A stretch of DNA of 30,753 nt from Candidatus Hodarchaeota archaeon (GTDB taxonomy: Archaea > Asgardarchaeota > Heimdallarchaeia > Hodarchaeales > YT1-039), in the NCBI GenBank assembly GCA_016840025.1, contig JAEOTF010000281.1, positions 1-30,753 on the forward strand. The letters are read 5' to 3'. The notes beneath the pieces are model-generated. The model saw only the letters and a list, made by a program, of their open reading frames with translations. It had not been told where the DNA came from and searched no databases. A program made the translations under genes and the position numbers. This document shows positions 9,601 through 15,654 of the stretch, in pieces (the stretch's first letter is position 1; every line of letters starts with the position of its first letter).

Positions 9601-9649
9601 GGAGGCTGGATATCACCTATCCATACTGAAGGGCTATTTTAAGCATTGA
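6641..9649 (+). CDS. Large AAA/STAND-like P-loop NTPase with helical repeats and a distinct C-terminal domain
   Basis: This 1002-residue protein has an N-terminal P-loop domain: Walker A GPIGGGKS at 63-70 and a Walker B-like strand FVIFIEN at 199-205, in the style of AAA_16/STAND ATPases. About residues 300-860 are acidic and almost wholly helical, with TPR-like pairs (for example AFEYYIRAGMGMFGEGATQE), a likely protein-interaction scaffold. The last ~135 residues are different: an alpha/beta segment with ILIVTNEWDYWLADLV, DTIIVFGGPKAP and ILYILIAGNDEETADG. This resembles the GGP...AG-x(D/E) type of domain seen in archaeal surface proteins, here without any signal peptide. It is translationally coupled to the preceding glycosyltransferase (one-base overlap). 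ATP-dependent signalling or scaffolding tied to glycan synthesis is an inference. A second ATG five codons in is an alternative start. Confidence 0.75.
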   Translation: MRIALMAQTSEIVHSNLFFEINPEIYSLIGLDKAYNFFYERFSLLNEKKRKNEQYGGTFFLSGPIGGGKSFIINQLMKDCPDLTTITITVNRGAVIFELIDELVTQLDLILKKERSFLKRLKRGDVVDVMWDVLEELDPTPVGIFTKTIKLGTTRVVKVVRRGKKKVPTTVQITTSGKHTEKQAVLIEKLTLLAKIKPFVIFIENLQWIEMDDAIVLGEVHKETTGKLPIVIVGRKDDDQWTQKEGIGDPLNDSAAYLAQKWDEEENDIRIQNMNEKMLRDWLLYLFPNSDITDDFFNGFYTLTQGNLRYVINALQYLNLNNFIDYNDSLNIADWQLPKDWSGNIPDSLINLEKSQLMKLIGGETEKQKILEKAAVVAYPFKAFEVDILERVLREHEVLELAEILDFSIQNELINPIGYRIEFPREIVHACFYENLGRSVKSELHFQTAKQIEEKIEEESFKLKRINRIFQELAIHYENAANSFSESRSREAEEKAFEYYIRAGMGMFGEGATQEAREMLANALANLAFNPIDMFNILSEELEALSEQENFEENGLLEFLLDKLFPSYMTLLAVLEIYEIRRIAKNDFEFEDFEELLEIILKEYEHGILNSVNALFNLFDKVRNYEKFLEELSPILSPIAFMLQSLLSDPDAPRRKERLDLIYKEFVSISEFFIQGFDLADDMINQAYFWNLLAYFSNEIDLDPKPYASECGNAYLKAADLPIEDIIIKSRLVRNAGWNYLSAGELENSINAFQIAKALLTNANLDHDYVRLRTAEFDLRSFQMILVHIRNDPFIISDRLIVEFTKYLLQFWEPYGKNHQNSNYPQYLSKLLESYSEHFGKEFFEKLNNLAEPILVSKPSKGSKNILIVTNEWDYWLADLVHDKLTSEDPSLSITFADPEEYAKAKEKIKPDTIIVFGGPKAPHIGSLVTSLFQGETNFRFLTWRHPEGFGGVWSKERDGILYILIAGNDEETADGTLLFIKHQNKWEAGYHLSILKGYFKH

Positions 9650-9697
9650 TGCCTTAATGTTATCCTGATCCCTTTATATTTCGGATATCTCAGGTTT

Positions 9698-9719
9698 AAA
9701 ACGTGTCGGGTCGTTTTTT
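9698..9719 (+). terminator. Hairpin with T-run downstream of the NTPase gene
   Basis: AAAACG (9698-9703) and CGTTTT (9712-9717) form a perfect 6-bp stem around an 8-base loop, and the T-run continues to 9719. It lies between two convergent genes, 49 bases after the NTPase stop. Archaeal termination depends mainly on the T-run, so the hairpin itself may be incidental. Confidence 0.4.
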
Positions 9720-9730
9720 GGGGGTTTAAA

Positions 9731-10480
9731 CTAAAGAAAAGTCATCACAGCTATTAAAAAACCAAGGTTAAGCCATATATGACCTAATATCAGTCCAACA
9801 ATGTTTCTGGTTTTAAGAGCAATAATTCCCCCGCCTACACCTAATATAAGAGTAAGAAAAAAGGAGAGAAAGAAACCAAGACTTGCTGTGAGTATAATAA
9901 CCTCATACCAATGAATTAGCATCCAGATAAATACATGAAAAAGAAAGCCAACCTGAACTGAGGAGTATTCACAAAGTTGGAATAAAACATAACCTCTTGT
10001 CCACAGATCGGTTATTGCAGCCATTATTGAGGCTAAAATTGCATAGAAAATAAGGGTAGAGGAAGACTCGGATTTAATAGAATCGATCCAGTCATTTTTG
10101 AAGTTAGGATCACTAAATTGAGCGATGATTATTACTAAGGCAATAGTATAAAGAATAACACCAAAAAACATTCCCTTTTTTATTTCTTGAAGGGTTAAGC
10201 CTGTACTTTCTAGGAAAGAGGAAGTAACAAGGAATTTACGTATAAATAGGTATGGAAGAATTATATACACAAGGATCATGCGAATTGCACGTATGATATT
10301 GGTCTCTAGCAATCCAAGGTCTGAGAAATAGGTAACTCGAATAAAAAAAGAAAAACCAGTTATTATTAATGAAAGTAAGACCGAAAAGAGAACCAACAGA
10401 AATTTAGCCTGGTTGGTTTCTAATCTTGATTTAAAATTATTAAAGAATTTCTTTTCGATATTCTGATTCGTTTTAGCCAC
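9731..10480 (-). CDS. CPBP-family membrane protein with degenerate active-site motif
   Basis: The 249-residue protein has about seven or eight hydrophobic segments and the layout of CPBP (CaaX protease and bacteriocin-processing, Abi/Rce1) membrane proteins. Motif 1 normally reads E-E-x3-R-G; here the matching position is TDLWTRGY (about residue 160), keeping the arginine and glycine but not the glutamate pair. Motif 2 is represented by FIWMLIHW with its histidine, and motif 3 by GLILGHIWLN, the family's H-x3-N. Loss of the catalytic glutamates suggests an inactive or altered enzyme, although an aspartate remains. It is transcribed divergently from the GTPase cluster and convergently with the NTPase gene. 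The family call is an inference from motif order and topology. Confidence 0.65.
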   Translation of the reverse strand: MAKTNQNIEKKFFNNFKSRLETNQAKFLLVLFSVLLSLIITGFSFFIRVTYFSDLGLLETNIIRAIRMILVYIILPYLFIRKFLVTSSFLESTGLTLQEIKKGMFFGVILYTIALVIIIAQFSDPNFKNDWIDSIKSESSSTLIFYAILASIMAAITDLWTRGYVLFQLCEYSSVQVGFLFHVFIWMLIHWYEVIILTASLGFFLSFFLTLILGVGGGIIALKTRNIVGLILGHIWLNLGFLIAVMTFL

Positions 10481-10539
10481 ACTTCTTTCTGAAGTCGCGT
10501 ATTTTTACTTATTCTCATATTTTCTGCCTAATCGACCGC

Positions 10540-10549
10540 TTAATATATT
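10540..10549 (+). promoter_or_regulatory. Candidate TATA box for the GTPase cluster
   Basis: TTAATATATT lies about 95 bases before the TTG start of the first GTPase gene, in the 163-base divergent spacer. It would predict a transcript starting near 10573 with a leader of about 70 bases. No experimental support is visible. Confidence 0.35.
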
Positions 10550-10643
10550 CCATCACATGAAATATTAAATCTTTCTTCAGAAAAAAAGAGATAAAAAGAA
10601 CTCACAAAGTGCAGTAATGTAGAGCTTACAAGAAGGGGCATGT

Positions 10644-12236
10644 TTGTCAGAAATAGAACTTCCGAATGCCAATACGAGGCCTGATTCAAAAGAAAAGTCT
10701 AACCCCAGAAATAAAGTAATTGGATTAGTACTTGCGGAATTTACTGAACATGGACCTGTGCCAATTGCGACTTATTTCAAAAAGGCTATCTTAACCGAAG
10801 ATGAAATCGGAATAATATGTACTAAATCCATGATCATGATTGATGAGGAAATAAGACGAGAAAAAGAGCGATATATGGAAAAGGAATTATACGGGCCGTT
10901 TAGCTCTGTTAATCCTGACATTCTTTTGTTAGTTTTGATGTTTCAGCTACCTTATTCAGATTCTGAGCTAAAATTACTTATGGATCCTAGAATGCGATTT
11001 ACAGATGCCAGATTAACACTTATTCTTCTTCTGGATAAAGAATTGAAAAGAAGAGGGCAATTAGTCTGTGCAGAATTAACTCAAAGATTTCAGAGACAGT
11101 TAAGCGGTTTAAAGTCGACTGAGTATCTCCGTCAAAGATTGGAAGCTTCAACAGAATATGAAAAACCTCTTCTCGAAGGACTATACAATGAAGCTTTTGA
11201 CCTTTTAATCGCTCCCGAAGTAAAGAGTCCTCTTTATTGGCACATTGAAAAACACGAATCTCCTTCATTAATTCTATATTCAAAGGAAGGAGTTGTTGAA
11301 ACGAATTTAGAGAAGAAATCTAACATAGTTAAAGATATTCATCATGTTTTATCGAAGGAAATAACTTCCTATCAAATTCCTGTTCCCGAATTCACTTTGT
11401 ATGAGTGGTATTCGGAAGGAGTTATTCTCATGTATTCTCTAATACCTCCATATATGCTTGTAGCGCTATGGCATGAAGAAGTACCTAAAGAAACAATAAA
11501 ACTTCAAAAGAGTCTTATTGAATTCAGAATCCGAAATAAAAAAGCAATTACACCTGGAAAAATAGTGGAAGGGATTCTTGGAGATATAACTGTTGTTTCC
11601 CAAGAATTAGAACGAAAGAAACATTCTGAGTCAACTCTATCTACTCGTCTATCACACTTCTTTTCGCGACTCATCGGTTCTATCTTTGGATCTTCTCGAA
11701 AGAGCATCCTTATTCTTGGAGCAAGTGGTGTAGGTAAGACCACCATGGTTCAATCTATGAAAAAACTGCTTAATGAAGGACGTCCTCTATCTGAAACAGA
11801 GGTTGAAGCTATTCAGAAGACATTTGGAGTTGAATATGACAGATTTAATTTCAAGGGCTCGCAGATTGAAGCAAGAGATATAGCCGGCGACAAGTCCCTT
11901 TATGAAAAATTATACCTTGAGGTTCTTAGTGTAAGGGATCCCGATGGAGTTGTGTATGTCGTCGATCCAATTCTGGATTTAAGTATCCAATGTGAGAATT
12001 TAGAATATACCCTTCGATATCTGCCCGGTGGAGTTCCTGTTGTTATCTGTGTGAATAAATCGGATATGATGAACACTACAAATGCTTCTTTATATAACCC
12101 TCTCAGAGTAGCTGAAATCTTTGATTTCCCTCGACTCGCAGGAAAGGATTCACAATATCAAATCTTTCAAACATCGGCGATCACAGGCAGAGGTGTCCTT
12201 GATGCCCTCGATTGGATTGTTTTACGTGTGAACTAA
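10644..12236 (+). CDS. Longin-like domains fused to a C-terminal Arf/SRbeta-like GTPase
   Basis: The 530-residue protein begins with TTG behind a strong AGAAGGGG site; an ATG four bases upstream is in another frame. Residues about 23-150 resemble a longin-type fold (KVIGLVLAEFTEHGPVPIA...), and about 205-290 look like a second such alpha/beta unit (SPSLILYSKEGVVETN...). A GTPase domain occupies about 350-530: G1 GASGVGKT near 359, G3 DIAGD near 412, G4 NKSD at 471-474 and G5 SAITG near the end. The residue after DxxG is Asp rather than the usual catalytic Gln, so hydrolysis may be slow or need a partner. It is the first of three GTPase genes in a row. A role as membrane-associated molecular switch is inferred from the family; no membrane helix or lipidation signal is seen. 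Confidence 0.8.
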   Translation: MSEIELPNANTRPDSKEKSNPRNKVIGLVLAEFTEHGPVPIATYFKKAILTEDEIGIICTKSMIMIDEEIRREKERYMEKELYGPFSSVNPDILLLVLMFQLPYSDSELKLLMDPRMRFTDARLTLILLLDKELKRRGQLVCAELTQRFQRQLSGLKSTEYLRQRLEASTEYEKPLLEGLYNEAFDLLIAPEVKSPLYWHIEKHESPSLILYSKEGVVETNLEKKSNIVKDIHHVLSKEITSYQIPVPEFTLYEWYSEGVILMYSLIPPYMLVALWHEEVPKETIKLQKSLIEFRIRNKKAITPGKIVEGILGDITVVSQELERKKHSESTLSTRLSHFFSRLIGSIFGSSRKSILILGASGVGKTTMVQSMKKLLNEGRPLSETEVEAIQKTFGVEYDRFNFKGSQIEARDIAGDKSLYEKLYLEVLSVRDPDGVVYVVDPILDLSIQCENLEYTLRYLPGGVPVVICVNKSDMMNTTNASLYNPLRVAEIFDFPRLAGKDSQYQIFQTSAITGRGVLDALDWIVLRVN

Positions 12237-12382
12237 ATGTTATAGGAATATCAAAAGCGGAAATTCATGAAAGAACCCATCTTACTCTCTTCTTGTAAAA
12301 TTTTATCACTTGACAGATAGTACAATTTAGTGGTAAATATGTTCATGGGGTGACAGGAATATGAAGTAATTAAGGAAATATT
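12237..12382 (+). promoter_or_regulatory. Spacer between first and second GTPase genes
   Basis: This 146-base AT-rich spacer is long enough to carry a separate promoter for the Rab-like gene. A clear ribosome binding site (AAGGAA, 12372-12377) sits six bases before the ATG. No unambiguous TATA box is visible. Confidence 0.3.
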
Positions 12383-12961
12383 ATGGAGAACATAAAATCA
12401 ATGTCAATTATTATGGGCGCTCATCCACCCAAGCAGCTACAAGAACAGGTATATGTGAAAGTGGTGATCGTAGGAGATGGATGTGTGGGTAAGACTTGTT
12501 TAAGGCATTGTTACTTTGGGGAGAAAGTTCCTAAGACTTATGTTGCAACGATTGGAGCGGATTTCGCTATTAAAACATTAGAATTAGATGGGATGAAATT
12601 CGCCTTAGGGGTTTTTGACCTTGCTGGTCAGCCTCAGTATTTGGATGTTAGAAAACTGTTTTATTATGATACAAGGGGGGGATTACTGGTGTATGATCGA
12701 ACGCGACCCGAAAGCCTCACAAATTTGCTTATGTGGTGGAAGGAATTAAAAAAACACAGTCAATTTGATGAGCTCTACATCGCTGTCATAGGAAATAAAT
12801 CCGATTTAGAACCGAAAGTCGCGATGAAGGAAGGGGAGAAATTTGCAGAAAAGATAAATGCGCCCCATTATCTATCTAGTGCCCTTACAGGTGACAACGT
12901 TAAAAAAATCTTTAATGCAATGACGATAGAAATTTGGAAGAGCATCACACAGGTACTCTGA
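12383..12961 (+). CDS. Rab/Ras-like small GTPase
   Basis: All canonical Ras-superfamily motifs are present in this 192-residue protein: G1 GDGCVGKT (31-38), a switch I threonine in YVATIGADF, G3 DLAGQ (79-83) with the catalytic glutamine, G4 NKSD (138-141) and G5 SSAL. The switch I to beta-3 stretch TIGADFAIKTLELDG closely follows the Rab pattern. It should bind and hydrolyse GTP as a molecular switch. About 20 residues precede the GTPase core. There is no C-terminal cysteine motif, so no prenylation is expected. The ATG at 12383 has the best ribosome binding site; two later in-frame ATGs are less well placed. The neighbouring Arf-like genes suggest a shared membrane-related pathway, but that is inference. 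Confidence 0.93.
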   Translation: MENIKSMSIIMGAHPPKQLQEQVYVKVVIVGDGCVGKTCLRHCYFGEKVPKTYVATIGADFAIKTLELDGMKFALGVFDLAGQPQYLDVRKLFYYDTRGGLLVYDRTRPESLTNLLMWWKELKKHSQFDELYIAVIGNKSDLEPKVAMKEGEKFAEKINAPHYLSSALTGDNVKKIFNAMTIEIWKSITQVL

Positions 12962-13050
12962 GATTTTGAGACAAGATACTACTCAGAATTCAGTAGCATA
13001 TATGCGTGAAGTATAACTAAAAACTAGTACTATTCTTGGAAGTATTTAGA

Positions 13051-14022
13051 GTGACTTTAGCCAGCAGATTGCAGCGAATGAAAAATCTTAGTTCTGTTTC
13101 ACAATCTTTGAATCCAATCGAGAACATGCAGATTCCTGTTGCCATTGTTGGGCTGGATCAAGCGGGAAAGACAACCCTGATTAATTATATGCGTACCATG
13201 CAATGTTTGCCTAGCATACCTACGTATGGCTACAATGTCACCCCGCTTCGGTATTCACGATTAAGAGCGAAAGTATTTGACATGGGTGGTCAGCGTGCTT
13301 TTCGTATTTTCTGGAAGGGTTTTATAAATCAGTCTAAGGCAGTAATCTTTGTCGTAGATTCTTCCGATTCATCAAGGATAACTGAAGCAGCGAAGGAATT
13401 AGAGTTTGTTTTACAGCAACTAGAAGCTCGTGATCAGAAAATTCCACTACTTCTGCTAGCAAATAAGCACGATAATCATAAAGAATCAGGATATCTAACG
13501 AAGAATAAGTTACGTAGCCACTTGAAGATAGAAACTTATAAAGGAGGACCTTGGCGAATTCAAGAAACTAGTGCAAAGTCAGGGTATGGGATATCGGAAG
13601 CTTTTCGTTGGTTAAACGAAATATTGACTGGTGAACGCTTACCAGCACCTCTTTCGATCAGAGAAGTTGTTGTATATAATAGCGCGGGAATAGTTCAAGC
13701 AGCAACACGCTGCGGGGAGATTGCTGATCCGACTTTAGTCTCTGGATTGCTTACAGCGTTAGATATCTTTGCTAAAGAGGTTTTGACTAAAAATCTAGAT
13801 ACTATTGTATTGGGTGATCGAAAACTTACATGGTATCGCTTGGCGGACATCATCGGCGTAATTGTCATGAATGTTGAGAACAGTGAATCCGTTGCTCACG
13901 AGGTATTAGCTGAAATCCTGAGTCGTATTCAAACACTCCCTGAAAAGGAAAGAGAAGAACAAGCTCAACAAATTCTGGATGATTTTTTGGGGAAAGACTT
14001 ACCACAATATCTTACGCTATGA
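13051..14022 (+). CDS. Arf-like GTPase fused to a C-terminal longin/roadblock-like domain
   Basis: The N-terminal half is an Arf-family GTPase: G1 GLDQAGKT (34-41 from this start), switch I with TYGYNVTPL, G3 DMGGQ (77-81) with the Arf-type WDxGGQ-like context, G4 NKHD (138-141) and G5 TSAKSG. The C-terminal ~125 residues (from IREVVVYNSAGIVQAA) form a strand-helix pattern typical of longin or roadblock-like regulatory domains. Such domains act as platforms or partners for small GTPases in eukaryotes. The GTG at 13051 is chosen because GGAAG lies eight bases upstream; a TTG at 13036 and an ATG at 13078 are alternatives. There is no N-terminal Gly for myristoylation. A perfect inverted repeat lies 42 bases after the stop. 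Confidence 0.85.
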   Translation: MTLASRLQRMKNLSSVSQSLNPIENMQIPVAIVGLDQAGKTTLINYMRTMQCLPSIPTYGYNVTPLRYSRLRAKVFDMGGQRAFRIFWKGFINQSKAVIFVVDSSDSSRITEAAKELEFVLQQLEARDQKIPLLLLANKHDNHKESGYLTKNKLRSHLKIETYKGGPWRIQETSAKSGYGISEAFRWLNEILTGERLPAPLSIREVVVYNSAGIVQAATRCGEIADPTLVSGLLTALDIFAKEVLTKNLDTIVLGDRKLTWYRLADIIGVIVMNVENSESVAHEVLAEILSRIQTLPEKEREEQAQQILDDFLGKDLPQYLTL

Positions 14023-14063
14023 CTTATTATTTTCCATCATCATTCCACGAAATCGCCTAAAAG

Positions 14064-14087
14064 GGGATAAAACTCATATTTTATCCC
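14064..14087. repeat. Perfect 9-bp inverted repeat with 6-base loop
   Basis: GGGATAAAA (14064-14072) is repeated inverted as TTTTATCCC (14079-14087) around ctcata. It lies 42 bases after the Arf-like gene and about 110 before the KH-domain gene. No T-run follows, so it could be an operator, an mRNA 3'-end structure or a processing site rather than a standard archaeal terminator. Confidence 0.6.
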
Positions 14088-14196
14088 GAAAATTATCTAA
14101 TTAACTTCATTTAGAATCAAAATAATAAAAAATTTAGAATTTCTTCATATCTCAATAGTTTTAGGAGTTTAATTATTTCCACAAAGACTCTTTCTT

Positions 14197-14628
14197 ATGA
14201 TTCTGAAACTTAGTAATGATAACCTTGCTCTTTGTCAATTCTTTGAACAAATCACTGGAATGATCCCCTTCGGTTGTGAAATAATAGAAAATAAAATGAA
14301 AAGGCGCGTAGTCTTTTTTTTTAAGTCTAACTTTAAGATAGAAATGTTAGGAACCATTCGTAGGCAATTAACGAAGAACTGGATTTTTTCTTATCCATTT
14401 GAAATCATAGCGTTACATAAACAGGTAGAAGAATTTCTACGGATTTTCCTATTTCCCATTAAGATTCTAGATCTAAATACAGAAAAAAACGGAAATGAGA
14501 TCATTATGACTCTCAGAGTACCATATGAAGATCGAGGAAAAGTGATTGGAAAAGAGGGAAACCGAATCAACTGCTTACGAAAACTTCTTACTCAATATTA
14601 TAGGATTAATAAATTCATTCTAAACTAA
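14197..14628 (+). CDS. Small KH-domain RNA-binding protein (NusA-KH-like)
   Basis: The 143-residue protein ends in a KH-type segment: VPYEDRGKVIGKEGNRINCLRKLL, whose G-K-E-G loop is the GxxG motif that contacts single-stranded RNA. The upstream 90 residues are basic and mixed alpha/beta and may form a second, degenerate KH or another small fold (RRVVFFFKSNFKIEMLGTIRRQL). It is much shorter than full NusA. The start is ATG with only a weak ribosome binding site. It follows the GTPase cluster on the same strand after a 174-base gap and converges with the nucleotidyltransferase gene. RNA binding is a family inference; the RNA partner is unknown. Confidence 0.7.
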   Translation: MILKLSNDNLALCQFFEQITGMIPFGCEIIENKMKRRVVFFFKSNFKIEMLGTIRRQLTKNWIFSYPFEIIALHKQVEEFLRIFLFPIKILDLNTEKNGNEIIMTLRVPYEDRGKVIGKEGNRINCLRKLLTQYYRINKFILN

Positions 14629-14691
14629 TGCTAGCCATTCAACTCAAATAAGACAGGTTATTCACCCGAAATGCCTAAATTTGCCCAATTA

Positions 14692-15483
14692 TTACTCTAG
14701 ATTCTTAAGCGCGGACTGGGCGATATTTTCGCAAAATTTGGTTCCTCTCTGTATAATCTCTTGAGAGCTAATATGTTGAACACCTAGACGGTACCCATGA
14801 GCATATTCAATTAATTCGGGATCAGATACACTTTCATTAAGATCTGTTTTGTAAATGTCAGGAATTTCACTTTTTACAAGGTTTTCTGTTACCCCTTTAC
14901 CAATAAAATAGGCAAAAGCTAATCCACATGATATGATTGAGTCAGTAACAGTGTATACAAGCTCACTTTCGTTCATAAGGCTCTTATTCAAAAAAGTATA
15001 TCGTAATCTACGATTTGAACTAAGGATAATACGGCAAGCAGCCTCTTTAGCCATTATTTCATCAATGGCATATTTTTCAAAGGGATTATCGGATCCTAGA
15101 ATTATTTTGCCTTTTTGAGCTGAGAGAACATGTAAAGATGAGAATTCAGGTCCCCAAAGGTGATGTTTATCTATTTCTTCTTCGCCTACTATTGCGAGAT
15201 CAAAGAGAGGCCCAAATAGGGGGTCTGACGCGAATTTTTCATTTATCGCACTTAACTTCATTAGTGTCTGATATCGCTCAGAACTATCTTGTTCTGCAAG
15301 CACAAGAACGATATCTACATCACTTTCGCCTGCAATATAATAACCTACTCCTTTACAGTATGATCCATAGACAATGAGCGAACGAAGACTTTCGCCGAGT
15401 GTTTTTTTGGCTAGGAGTTTGTATTTGAGAATAAGGACATCGTATTCGTTCTTGGGTTTTCCACTCATGCTTTTTACAACCAA
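14692..15483 (-). CDS. Nucleotidyltransferase-domain protein (Pol beta superfamily)
   Basis: Residues about 35-60 hold the signature of DNA polymerase beta-type nucleotidyltransferases: GSYCKGVGYYIAGESDVDIV, with the GS helix start and the two catalytic aspartates in S-D-V-D. A third acidic residue may lie in the following strand (LFDLAIVG). The C-terminal 130 residues are helical without an obvious substrate-binding signature. Such proteins transfer a nucleotide to an antibiotic, RNA or protein; the substrate is not deducible. The start is TTG at 15483, with ATG at 15468 as an equally reasonable alternative. No toxin partner of the HEPN/MNT kind is seen next to it. It is divergent from the FtsX-like permease. 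Confidence 0.75.
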   Translation of the reverse strand: MVVKSMSGKPKNEYDVLILKYKLLAKKTLGESLRSLIVYGSYCKGVGYYIAGESDVDIVLVLAEQDSSERYQTLMKLSAINEKFASDPLFGPLFDLAIVGEEEIDKHHLWGPEFSSLHVLSAQKGKIILGSDNPFEKYAIDEIMAKEAACRIILSSNRRLRYTFLNKSLMNESELVYTVTDSIISCGLAFAYFIGKGVTENLVKSEIPDIYKTDLNESVSDPELIEYAHGYRLGVQHISSQEIIQRGTKFCENIAQSALKNLE

Positions 15484-15654
15484 TAACTCATAGATAAATG
15501 TAAATTCAAAGGCTATTTTTACTTATTGTTGACTTTACAATCAAACCTATAAGTCTGAGTTGCAAAAATCTGGGACAGAAATAAAAAAATGGAGTTAAAA
15601 AAAAAAATAGAGGTTACCGTCCCTTTAATTCATTCTCTATTATAGGTGGATTTC

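Noticed and set aside
15001..15030. tRNA T-loop-like sequence (gatttgaac on the plus strand)
   Set aside because: No matching acceptor, D-arm or anticodon stem could be built around it, and it is inside a coding region.
14692..15483. HEPN/MNT toxin-antitoxin pair
   Set aside because: No HEPN partner lies beside the nucleotidyltransferase, and the protein is longer than typical MNT antitoxins.
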